Shown in pieces: positions 7,666 through 15,102 of a DNA stretch of 38,334 nt; positions within the stretch are counted from its first letter, which is position 1, and the number at the start of each line of letters is the position of its first letter. Source of the stretch: Opitutaceae bacterium (lineage in GTDB: Bacteria; Verrucomicrobiota; Verrucomicrobiia; Opitutales; Opitutaceae); NCBI GenBank assembly GCA_027482905.1, contig JAIXVP010000137.1, positions 1 through 38,334 of the forward strand, given 5' to 3'. Below the pieces are notes generated by a model. The model made no database searches. It was not told where the DNA came from and saw nothing but the letters and a program-made list of their open reading frames with translations. A program made the position numbers and the translations under genes.

Positions 7666-9519
7666 TCAGGCGGCGTGGGCGGCGGTGATCTCGAGGTTGG
7701 CCTTGCGCAGGCGGCGGGCGAGCATGAGCGCGAGGTTGCGGAGAAGGGCGAGGGCGATGGCGGGGTGTTCGCTTTCGAGCCGAGCGAAGGTCTCGGCGGT
7801 GAGCGACACGCATTCCGTTCGGGTGTGGGCGAGCACGGTGGCGGAGCGGGGCGAGGCGTCGAGCAGGGCCATCTCGCCGAGGGCGGTGCCGGCGGAGAGG
7901 CTGGCGACGCGCAGGCGGGGGGCGCCGGGGGGCTCGATCCAGACGTCGGCGGAGCCGCGCAGGATGAAAAACAGGGAGCGGTCGGTGCTGCCGGCGGCGA
8001 CGAGGGTATCGCCGGGGGCGAAGACGTGGTGTTGGAAAAAGCCTTCGAGCACGGCGAGGGCGGGGGCGTCGAGGCCGGCGAAGAGCTCGCCTTCCTCGGG
8101 GCGGAGCAGGCGGGTGTCCCAACCGGGGCGGGAGCAGCGGGCGACGACGCGGTTTTCCAGGTTCTCGAGGGCGAGTTCCAGGTCGGGCACAAAGTCGACC
8201 GAGGCGAGGGCGGCGGGGGACAGGGTGGCGCGACAGGTTTTTTCGAGGGCCGGCAGGAAGGCCCCGCCGGTGAGGGTGAGCGTCTTGCCGGCGGCGGCGA
8301 GGGTGGCCGCGAGGCGGGCGAGCAGATCGAGGGCGACGGGATCGAGGAAGGCCACGTGGCGGAAGTTGAGCAGCAGGTGGTCCGCGCGGGCGGCCTCGCG
8401 GAGAGTTTCGCGCAGGACGCGTTCGGTGGTGACGAAGTGCAGTTCGCCCTGGAGATGCAGGTGGCGGATGCGTTCGCCCTCCTGTTGCAGGATGGCCTGC
8501 TCGGCGGGGGAGCGGACGCGTTTTGAGCTCTCCTGGCGGGCGGAGCCGACGCGGCGGATGACGGACAGGGCGGGGTGGCCGGGGTTGAAGAGATGGAGGT
8601 TGAAGCGCTGCGACAGTTCGCGGCACACGGCGATGCCGCGCACGCTGTTGCCGTTGGCGTTGAGGCGAGGGGAGAACACACCGATGCCGAGCTGGCCGGG
8701 GAGGACGGCGAGGATGCCGCCGGCGACGCCGCTCTTGGCCGGGATGCCGACCTGGTAGATCCACTCGCCGGCGGCGTCATACATGCCGCAGCTACCCATC
8801 ACGCTGAGCACGTTCTCGACGTGGTCGCCGCCGAGGGCGCGTTCGCCGGTCAGGGGATTGACCCCGCCGTTGGCGAGGGTGGCGGCCATGACGGCGAGGT
8901 CGCGGCAATGCACCAGCACGGAGCACTGCATGAAGTAGGCCTCGAGGGTGGGCGTGGGGTCCTCGGTGAGGATGGAGAAATTCCGCAACATGTGGCCGAT
9001 GGCGCGGTTGCGGTGGCCGGTCTCGCTTTCGGAGCGGTAGACGGTCTGGTCGATCTCGAGGGGGCGGCCGGCGTAGCGGGAGAAGACCTCGACGATGCGG
9101 GCGATCTTGGCCTCGGCGGTGTCGCCGCGCACCAGGCTGGTGGTGGCGATGGCCCCGGCGTTGATCATGGGGTTCACCGGGCGGCCGGAGCCGGGCTGGA
9201 GGCTGATGGAGTTGAAGGCCTCGCCGGAGGGTTCCATCCAGATCTTCTCCAACACCTGGGCCATGCCTTTGTCCTCCAATGCGATGCCGTAGTTGAAGGG
9301 CTTGGAGATGGACTGGATGGTGAAGGTCTGGGCGGTGTCGCCGGCCTCGTAGACGGCGCCGTCCGCGGTCACCAGACATATGCCAAACCAGTTCGGATCG
9401 GCCTTGCCGAGTTCCGGGATGTAGGTGGCGACCTCCCCGGCGTGTTCGTTTTTCAGGCGTTGGTAGAGGTCATCGATGATGCGATGGATGGGGGAGGAAC
9501 CGGCGAACGTTTCGGGCAT
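7666..9519 (-). CDS. glsA: Glutaminase fused to STAS and cyclic-nucleotide-binding domains
   Basis: Three domains in 617 residues. Residues ~1-300 are a class A (serine-dependent, beta-lactamase-like) glutaminase that converts glutamine to glutamate and ammonia: the SISK motif at 70-73 carries the expected Ser/Lys pair, and GRPVNPMINAGAIATTSLV and PAKSGVAGGILAVLPGQLG are family signatures. Residues ~340-460 look like a STAS domain (LHFVTTERVLRETL, FRHVAFLDPVALDLLARLA). Residues ~480-600 form a Crp-type cNMP-binding beta-roll (FAPGDTLVAAGSTDRSLFFI, GTALGEMALLDASPRSATV), ending in a basic helix. The ATG at 9519 matches the family N-terminus better than the one at 9576. Single-domain enzymes are ~310 residues, so half of this protein is regulatory; ligand control by a cyclic nucleotide is inferred. 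OsmC lies upstream on the same strand. Confidence 0.93.
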   Translation of the reverse strand: MPETFAGSSPIHRIIDDLYQRLKNEHAGEVATYIPELGKADPNWFGICLVTADGAVYEAGDTAQTFTIQSISKPFNYGIALEDKGMAQVLEKIWMEPSGEAFNSISLQPGSGRPVNPMINAGAIATTSLVRGDTAEAKIARIVEVFSRYAGRPLEIDQTVYRSESETGHRNRAIGHMLRNFSILTEDPTPTLEAYFMQCSVLVHCRDLAVMAATLANGGVNPLTGERALGGDHVENVLSVMGSCGMYDAAGEWIYQVGIPAKSGVAGGILAVLPGQLGIGVFSPRLNANGNSVRGIAVCRELSQRFNLHLFNPGHPALSVIRRVGSARQESSKRVRSPAEQAILQQEGERIRHLHLQGELHFVTTERVLRETLREAARADHLLLNFRHVAFLDPVALDLLARLAATLAAAGKTLTLTGGAFLPALEKTCRATLSPAALASVDFVPDLELALENLENRVVARCSRPGWDTRLLRPEEGELFAGLDAPALAVLEGFFQHHVFAPGDTLVAAGSTDRSLFFILRGSADVWIEPPGAPRLRVASLSAGTALGEMALLDASPRSATVLAHTRTECVSLTAETFARLESEHPAIALALLRNLALMLARRLRKANLEITAAHAA

Positions 9520-9653
9520 GGACGAGGGCGGAAAAGGTTGGGCGCGGCGCTCTGCAAATCCCATGCCGCCAACCAAATCACCGTCGAAATCGTATACGTT
9601 TGCCGAGGACTTGCGTTTGGCGCGGGGTGCGATTTTGGCCGCTTCGGGTCGGC

Positions 9654-10073
9654 TTAGGCGTCGGCGTCGGGCCAGACGAAGGCGATGTCTTTGACCACCT
9701 CGGGGGCGAGGGAGCGGTGGACGGGGCAGCCGTGGGCGGCGCGTTCGAGCTCGCCGGCGGGGACGGCGCGGGCGTCGGGCGGGAGCCAGAAGGTGGCGGC
9801 GAGGCGGGCGATGGCGCGGGGCGGGGTGGCGGTCATCTCCTTGGTGACCTCGTAGCGGACGGGGCCGAGTTCGTGGCCGTGTTTGCGGGCCATCAGGGCC
9901 ATGGTGGTGGCGATGCAGGTGGCGTAGGCGGTGGCGACGAGGTCGGTCGGGGAGAAGGCGGCGCCGAGGCCCTGGTTGTCGCGGGGAGCGTCGGTGGCGA
10001 GGATCGCGCCGGAGGGTTCGTGGCGGGCGGTGCAGTGGAGTTCGCCCGCGTAGGTGCCGGTGATTTTTACCAT
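9654..10073 (-). CDS. OsmC/Ohr-family protein
   Basis: A 139-residue protein of the OsmC family, small cytoplasmic thiol proteins that reduce organic hydroperoxides or other reactive electrophiles. Visible family features are GLGAAFSPTDLVATAYATCI, where the Cys near residue 53 sits in the central helix, the MALMARKHG helix, and the second Cys in the C-terminal GCPVHRSLAP motif. The pair of cysteines fits an active OsmC-type peroxidase rather than a Cys-less relative. The 'YeiH/YhfA-like' subgroup is also possible, so I give no symbol. The neighbours on the same strand are the ACT-domain gene (48 bp upstream) and glsA (about 130 bp downstream). Confidence 0.9.
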   Translation of the reverse strand: MVKITGTYAGELHCTARHEPSGAILATDAPRDNQGLGAAFSPTDLVATAYATCIATTMALMARKHGHELGPVRYEVTKEMTATPPRAIARLAATFWLPPDARAVPAGELERAAHGCPVHRSLAPEVVKDIAFVWPDADA

Positions 10074-10121
10074 TTTGGAAAAGCTAAAAGGCGGAAAACG
10101 GAAACGCTGAAATCGGTGAGG

Positions 10122-10574
10122 TTAGCGAGTGATGTCGGACTGGGTAAGAACCTTGAAGCCGCGGTTGTGGAGGGACTGGGTGGCGACGTCGGGGTCCTCG
10201 ATGTTCAACACCAGGGCGGAGCGGCCTTCGGGGCGTTTGATGAAGCTGTAGACGTAGTGGATGTTGATCTCGGCCTCGAGCAGGGCGGCGAGGACCTCGC
10301 GCAGGTCGCCCTCGTCGCTGATCTCGACCGCGAGGACATCGCACTCGGTGTAGGGGAAATCGTTGTTCACCATCAGCTCGCGGGCCTTGTCGTTGTCGTC
10401 GACCACGAGGCGGAGGATGGTGGTATCGGTGAAATCCAGGACGGTCAGCGCGACGATATGGACGTCGTTGGTCTTGAGCAGGGACGTGAGGTCGGAGAGG
10501 CGGCCGACGCGGTTCTCGGTGAAGACGGAGAATTGTTTGACGGGATCGGTGGCGGCGGTGGTGGCTTTGGACAT
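10122..10574 (-). CDS. Tandem ACT-domain protein
   Basis: A 150-residue protein made of two ACT domains and nothing else. Domain one (residues ~12-75) starts KQFSVFTENRVGRLSDLTSLL and contains VHIVALTVLDFTDTTILRLVV; domain two (~80-145) contains VLAVEISDEGDLREVLAAL, INIHYVYSF and a final LVLNIEDPDVA. ACT domains bind small ligands, usually amino acids, at their interfaces. Stand-alone tandem forms of this size resemble acetolactate-synthase-type or amino-acid-responsive regulators; which ligand is bound cannot be read from sequence. The protein is soluble with no catalytic domain. It lies 48 bp upstream of the OsmC gene and 70 bp downstream of msrB, all on the minus strand, so a shared transcript is plausible. 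Confidence 0.92.
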   Translation of the reverse strand: MSKATTAATDPVKQFSVFTENRVGRLSDLTSLLKTNDVHIVALTVLDFTDTTILRLVVDDNDKARELMVNNDFPYTECDVLAVEISDEGDLREVLAALLEAEINIHYVYSFIKRPEGRSALVLNIEDPDVATQSLHNRGFKVLTQSDITR

Positions 10575-10644
10575 GCTCGGGCGGGACTGGGCGGGAGCAT
10601 CGCCGAAAGGCGGCGGGGCGAAAGGCGAAAGTCGCGGCGATGCC

Positions 10645-11256
10645 CTACTTTGTGGTTTCGCCCGGCGCGGGGGACGGGGTCGGCCTGGCGGGCGGGGCGG
10701 GTTCGAAGCGCAGGGCGAGGGAGTTCATGCAGTAGCGGAGGCCGGTGGGGGGCGGGCCGTCCTCGAAGGAGTGGCCGAGGTGGCTTTCGCAGCGGGCGCA
10801 GAGGTTTTCGGTGCGGATCATGCCGAAGCTGGTGTCGACCTTGTTGATCACGCGGTCGGGCGAGATCGGGCCGGTGAAGCTGGGCCAGCCGGTGCCGGAG
10901 TCGAACTTGCTGGCGGCGTCGAAGAGGGCGAAGCCGCAGGCGCCGCAGTGGTAGACGCCTTTTTTTTCGTCCTTGCGCCAGTAGGCGCCGCTGCAGGCGC
11001 GTTCGGTGCCGGCCTCGCGCAGGATGTGGAATTGTTCGGGCGTGAGCCGGGCGCGCCATTCGGCTTCGGAGAGGCGGACCTTGCCGTCGGGACCGGGCGC
11101 GAGCGGGGCGAGGGCGGCCGCCGGCGGGCTGGAGGTGGCTTCGGCGGCCGAGTTGGAGCGGGCTTCGCCGAGGACGGTGGACGATTCGTCGCAGCCGGCG
11201 AACAGCAGCGCGAGGGCGGCGGTGACAAATGAAAGAGCGTGGCGGAGGCGGGTCAT
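10645..11256 (-). CDS. msrB: Lipoprotein peptide-methionine (R)-S-oxide reductase
   Basis: MsrB reduces methionine-R-sulfoxide in proteins. The ATG at 11256 starts a lipoprotein signal (MTRLRHALSFVTAALALLFAGC, cysteine 22 being the lipidation site), so this copy is probably anchored in the cell envelope, repairing exported proteins; an upstream ATG at 11322 would hide the signal. After an Ala/Pro/Ser-rich linker (residues ~25-55) comes the MsrB domain: two CxxC zinc pairs (HCGACG and LCARCESHLGH), GTGWPSF, and the catalytic RYCMNSLAL motif. The C-terminal tail is Pro-rich. The domain is complete. A divergent small gene starts 50 bp away, so the promoter lies in 11257-11306. Confidence 0.95.
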   Translation of the reverse strand: MTRLRHALSFVTAALALLFAGCDESSTVLGEARSNSAAEATSSPPAAALAPLAPGPDGKVRLSEAEWRARLTPEQFHILREAGTERACSGAYWRKDEKKGVYHCGACGFALFDAASKFDSGTGWPSFTGPISPDRVINKVDTSFGMIRTENLCARCESHLGHSFEDGPPPTGLRYCMNSLALRFEPAPPARPTPSPAPGETTK

Positions 11257-11306
11257 GGTGGCGGGGAGGTTGACGAGCGGGGCGCGAGGTGCGCACGGTG
11301 TGGGAC

Positions 11307-11585
11307 ATGGCAGGCGATGCAAATATTCCCCCGGCGAGTCTTTTTCTGTGGTTGGCCCGTAACACCGGCTTTCCGGCCTCGCGGCTGGACGGGCGCGCGG
11401 AGCAGCTCCTGTTGATCGGTGGACTCGCCCAGGACGAACACCTGCCGGAGCGCTCCTCGAACGGCACGATCAGTCTGATCCCGGGCGCGGCGGACACCGA
11501 GAACGCCCAGCGGGCGGCCCAGCGCACGCTGGCGGAGCTGCGCAAGCGGGTGCACTTCAAGTGCGACAACGGCGCCAAGGTGTGA
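11307..11585 (+). CDS. Small protein of unknown function
   Basis: A 92-residue frame beginning at ATG 11307 (a GTG at 11289 is in frame). The composition is protein-like: a helical stretch PPASLFLWLARNTGF, a GGLAQDEHLPERSSNGTI segment, and a final amphipathic, basic helix (AQRAAQRTLAELRKRVHFK). One Cys near the C-terminus. I recognise no family. It is divergent from msrB and 121 bp upstream of the DUF4097-type gene. Competing minus-strand frames across the same DNA are Arg/Pro-rich and look like shadows. No signal peptide is seen, so it is probably cytoplasmic. Confidence 0.5.
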   Translation: MAGDANIPPASLFLWLARNTGFPASRLDGRAEQLLLIGGLAQDEHLPERSSNGTISLIPGAADTENAQRAAQRTLAELRKRVHFKCDNGAKV

Positions 11586-11706
11586 ATCGCGTCGGTCGCG
11601 GCCGGCAGTTTTGCTGAGCTCACCGGAACGCCTACGCAGTCTCCTTGTCAGTAATGCGTAAAGCTTGGGCTTGTCTGGTGCAGGTCGGTGCAATGCAAAC
11701 ATAGGT

Positions 11707-12714
11707 GTGAACAGATTTTTTACGATTTTACTCGGGGCGTTGGTGCTCATCACGGCGGGTTCGGTGCGCGCGGAGTTGTTGGAACGCAATTACCGGAAGA
11801 GCTTTCCGTTGCCGGCCGAGACCGTGGTGGTCGACGTGGTGCGGGGCATGGTTGAAGTCGTCACCGGCGCGCCTGGCAGCGAGGTGGTCTTCGAGGTGAA
11901 TCAGCAGGTGCAGCGCGGGACCAAGCCGGCGGCGACCGCTCCCGGTGCGGACGAGCCGGCGTCTCGCCGGGCCGGCTACGAGCGGGTTTTCGGCCGGATG
12001 GAGCCGCGTTTCGAGGCGGACGCCAAGAAAGTCCGTCTGACGGTTTCGGATTCCCAGGCGGTGGTGTTTGATTGGGACGCCACGCTCCGGATGGTGATCA
12101 CGATAAAGGTCACGGTCCCGCCCGGCGCTTCGTTGGAGATCAAAAACGTCTCCGCCGGGGTGTCGGTGCCGGCGACCTTCACCGGCAACCTCAAGGTCGA
12201 GAGCGGAACCGGGTCGGTTTTCGCCCAGCGCATCGAGGGGGATTTCCTCGCCCGGACCGATTCGGGCAGCGTGACCGTGACCGAGGTGACCGGGCGGGCC
12301 GAGTTGCGCAGCGACAGCGGCATGGTCCTGGCCGGGCGGCTGTCCGGTCCCGCCAGTCTGCGCACCTCGAACGGCAGCGTGGAGGTGCAGCATGCCCGCG
12401 GCGACCTCAAGGTCCGCGGCGACGACGCCGAGATCATCGTGGGCCTCTCCTCTCCCTTGCCCAAGTCGGCCGACGTGCGCACGTCGGCCGGGGCGATCAC
12501 GCTCAATGTGGACGACAACCTGCCCGTCACCATCGACGCCGCCACCCAGCTGCTGGGCACGGTGCGGGTGCGAGGGCTCGAGCCGGTGGTCCACGAGGGC
12601 GGCCCCGACCGCTCGACGCTCGCGGCCGATTTCAGCGGCGGCGGCCCTTTGGTGAAGGTCCGCACCTCCGGCGCGTCGGTCGCGATCATCGGTCGCGACC
12701 CGCTGGACGGCTGA
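11707..12714 (+). CDS. Exported DUF4097-type beta-repeat protein
   Basis: A 335-residue protein with a GTG start at 11707, chosen because it begins the signal peptide (VNRFFTILLGALVLITAGSVRA). The rest follows the DUF4097/adhesin-like pattern: repeated short strands turning over at Gly/Asp/Ser, as in LKVESGTGSVFAQRIEGDFL, ARTDSGSVTVTEVTGRAEL, RSDSGMVLAGRLSGPASL and RTSNGSVEVQHARGDLKV. These make a small right-handed beta solenoid near residues 150-260. The N-terminal part (FPLPAETVVVDVVRGMVEVV) is the usual DUF4097 lead-in. The function of the family is unknown; location should be periplasm or outer surface. It is followed 64 bp later by the M32 peptidase on the same strand. Confidence 0.85.
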   Translation: MNRFFTILLGALVLITAGSVRAELLERNYRKSFPLPAETVVVDVVRGMVEVVTGAPGSEVVFEVNQQVQRGTKPAATAPGADEPASRRAGYERVFGRMEPRFEADAKKVRLTVSDSQAVVFDWDATLRMVITIKVTVPPGASLEIKNVSAGVSVPATFTGNLKVESGTGSVFAQRIEGDFLARTDSGSVTVTEVTGRAELRSDSGMVLAGRLSGPASLRTSNGSVEVQHARGDLKVRGDDAEIIVGLSSPLPKSADVRTSAGAITLNVDDNLPVTIDAATQLLGTVRVRGLEPVVHEGGPDRSTLAADFSGGGPLVKVRTSGASVAIIGRDPLDG

Positions 12715-12778
12715 GCCCGGGCGACGGTCCGCGCTGGCGGCTTGCGCGGAGGGCGGGCGGCGCGCCAACTTTGGCGCG

Positions 12779-14281
12779 ATGTCGACCTCGTTTCCCGCCT
12801 TTCAGGAGTTGCTGGCCCGGCTGCGCCGTATCCACGTGCTGGGCACGGTGACGGGCGTGCTCGGATGGGACGAGCAGGTGAACCTGCCCGCGGGCGCGGC
12901 GGCGCGGCGCGGCGAGCAGATGTCCCTGCTGGCCGAGCTGGCCCACGCCGAGTCGACCGCGCCGGCTCTGGGCGCGGCCCTGGCGGCCTGCGAGGCGGCC
13001 GGACCTCAAGGCGAGGCCGCCGTAGTCGTGACGGCGGCGCGACGCGACCATGACCGCGCGGTGAAGCTGCCGGCCGAGTTGGTGGCGGAAAAGGCCCGCC
13101 TGAGCAGCGAAGCCTACCACGCTTGGGCGGCGGCGCGGGCGGCGCGGGATTTCTCTGCGTTCGCGCCCTTTTTGGAGAAACACCTCGCGCTCGCGCGTCG
13201 CGAGGCCGAGCTGCTCGGCTACGGCGACCGGCCCTACGATCTGGCCATCGACCGCCATGATCCCGGGCTCGACGCGGCGCGGGTGGGCGCGTTGTTCGCG
13301 GAACTGCGGGCCGGGCTGGTCCCGCTGGCGCGACGCATCGACGAACGGGTGTGGGCGGAGCGGGCGCGTGGGGAGCGTCCGGTCGCGCTATGGGGCTTCG
13401 ACGTCGAGGCCCAGCGGCGGGTGGCGCGTTCGGTCACGGCGCGGCTCGGGTTCGACTACGCGCGCGGCCGGCTCGACGTCTCGCTGCATCCCTTCTGCGA
13501 GGGTTCGGGCGACGACGTGCGCCTGACCACCCGCTTCGACGCGGACAACCCGCTCGACTCGCTCTACAGTTCCATCCACGAGGCCGGGCACGGCATGTAT
13601 GAACAAGGCCTGCCGGCGGCGCACGCGGGCACGGCGCTCGGGGTCGCGGCGGGTATGGCCGTGCACGAGTCGCAGAGCCGCCTCTGGGAAAACCAGGTGG
13701 CGCGTTCGCGCGCCTTCTGGACCGGGCTGGAGCCGGAGTATCGCGCGGCGTTTCCGGGGCCGCTGGCCGGGGTCTCGGGCGACGCCCTGCTCGCGGCGGT
13801 CAACGAGGTCGAGCCGGGTGGACTCATCCGGGTCGATTCCGACGAAGTTCATTACAACCTGCACATCCTCCTCCGCTTCGAGCTGGAGAAGCGCCTGTTC
13901 GCGGGCGACCTCGCGGTCGCCGATCTGCCGGCGGCGTGGGACGACCTGTGCGAGGAGCTGCTCGGACGCCGCCCGGCACACGCCGGCGAGGGCGTTTTGC
14001 AGGACGTGCACTGGAGCGGCGGGGCCTTCGGCTACTTCCCCAGCTACACCCTGGGCAACATGATCGCGGCCCAGCTCTGGGTGGCGGCGCGGGCGGCCTT
14101 GCCCGGGCTGGAGGACGACTTCGCGCGCGGCGAGTTCGGGCGGCTGCTCGGCTGGCTGCGCGAAACGGTGCACGCGCACGGCCGGCGCGAGGACGCCTTC
14201 GCCCTGACCCGCCGCGCGACCGGCGCGGAGCTGGGCGCGGGGGCATTGCTGGTGTATTTAAAGGAGCGCTACGGCGCCTGA
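12779..14281 (+). CDS. M32-family metallocarboxypeptidase
   Basis: A 500-residue cytoplasmic zinc carboxypeptidase of family M32 (Taq/Pfu carboxypeptidase type), which removes C-terminal amino acids from peptides. The zinc site is complete: HEAGH at residues 267-271 and the third ligand Glu 297 in HESQSRLWEN, with the same spacing as in the characterised archaeal enzyme. Other family stretches are VLGWDEQVNLPAG near residue 25, SLHPFCEGSGDDVRLTTRF before the active site, and DVHWSGGAFGYFPSYTLGN near residue 410. Length is normal for the family. The ATG at 12779 begins exactly where family members do. It ends 20 bp before tatD, so co-transcription with the TatD nuclease gene is likely. Confidence 0.96.
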   Translation: MSTSFPAFQELLARLRRIHVLGTVTGVLGWDEQVNLPAGAAARRGEQMSLLAELAHAESTAPALGAALAACEAAGPQGEAAVVVTAARRDHDRAVKLPAELVAEKARLSSEAYHAWAAARAARDFSAFAPFLEKHLALARREAELLGYGDRPYDLAIDRHDPGLDAARVGALFAELRAGLVPLARRIDERVWAERARGERPVALWGFDVEAQRRVARSVTARLGFDYARGRLDVSLHPFCEGSGDDVRLTTRFDADNPLDSLYSSIHEAGHGMYEQGLPAAHAGTALGVAAGMAVHESQSRLWENQVARSRAFWTGLEPEYRAAFPGPLAGVSGDALLAAVNEVEPGGLIRVDSDEVHYNLHILLRFELEKRLFAGDLAVADLPAAWDDLCEELLGRRPAHAGEGVLQDVHWSGGAFGYFPSYTLGNMIAAQLWVAARAALPGLEDDFARGEFGRLLGWLRETVHAHGRREDAFALTRRATGAELGAGALLVYLKERYGA

Positions 14282-14301
14282 ACCGGTCCGGCCGATACAC
14301 C

Positions 14302-15102
14302 ATGGAGTTGATCGACACCCACACCCACCTCGACGTCTTCGAGAAACGCGGGGAGACCGCCGCCGTGCTCGCGCGCGCGGCGGCCACCGGTGTCGGGCGC
14401 ATGATCACGATCGGGACAGGCGACGACGACTGGGCGCTGTATCGGGCGATCGCGACGCGCCATCCGGGGGTGGTTTACTACACCGCCGGTCTGCATCCCT
14501 GTTCGGTCGATGCGCGCTGGAGCGAGCAGTTGGCCGGTCTGGAGGATTTCTGGCGCGGGTCGGGCGCGCGGCCGGTGGCGCTCGGCGAGTGTGGTCTGGA
14601 TCGTTTCCATCTGCCCAAGGACGACCCGGCGCAGGCGGAGCGCATCTTCGCCTGGCAGCGGGCGGCTTTCGCGGCGCAGCTCGTGCTCGCGGCGCGGCTC
14701 GGGTGTCCGCTGGAGATCCACTCGCGCGGGGCCTTCGCCGAGACGGTGGCCATGATCGACGCCAGCGGGGTGGATTGGACGCGGGTGGTTTTCCACTGCT
14801 TCACCGAGGGGCCGGCGGAGATGGCCGAGCTCCTGCGGCGCGGCGGGCGCGGATCCTTCACCGGCGTCGTCACCTATAAGAACGCCGAGCCGGTGCGGGC
14901 GGCGCTGCGGTTGCAGGGCATCGAGCGTTTGATGCTGGAGACCGACGCGCCCTACCTCGCGCCCGTCCCGCATCGAGGCAAGGAGAACGAGCCCGCCTTC
15001 GTGGCCTTTACGGCGGAGGCGGCGGCGCGGGAACTCGGAGTGGCGCCGGTCGAGTTGGCGGCGCGCACCACGGCTAACGCGCGGGCGTTTTTTGGGATTT
15101 GA
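14302..15102 (+). CDS. TatD-family metal-dependent hydrolase (DNase)
   Basis: A 266-residue TIM-barrel amidohydrolase-superfamily protein of the TatD group, which act as metal-dependent nucleases in DNA repair or turnover. The ATG at 14302 gives MELIDTHTHLD, placing the first metal-binding HxH at residues 7-9. Further ligands are Glu 96 in GECGLD, His in LEIHSRGAF (~139), His in VVFHCFTEG (~165) and Asp in LMLETDAPYLAP (~213). All are present, so the enzyme should be active. The frame is open far upstream inside the M32 gene but only this start is family-like. The last 29 bases overlap the convergent end of rnr. I leave the symbol blank because several paralogues (TatD, YcfH, YjjV) share these motifs. 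Confidence 0.93.
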   Translation: MELIDTHTHLDVFEKRGETAAVLARAAATGVGRMITIGTGDDDWALYRAIATRHPGVVYYTAGLHPCSVDARWSEQLAGLEDFWRGSGARPVALGECGLDRFHLPKDDPAQAERIFAWQRAAFAAQLVLAARLGCPLEIHSRGAFAETVAMIDASGVDWTRVVFHCFTEGPAEMAELLRRGGRGSFTGVVTYKNAEPVRAALRLQGIERLMLETDAPYLAPVPHRGKENEPAFVAFTAEAAARELGVAPVELAARTTANARAFFGI

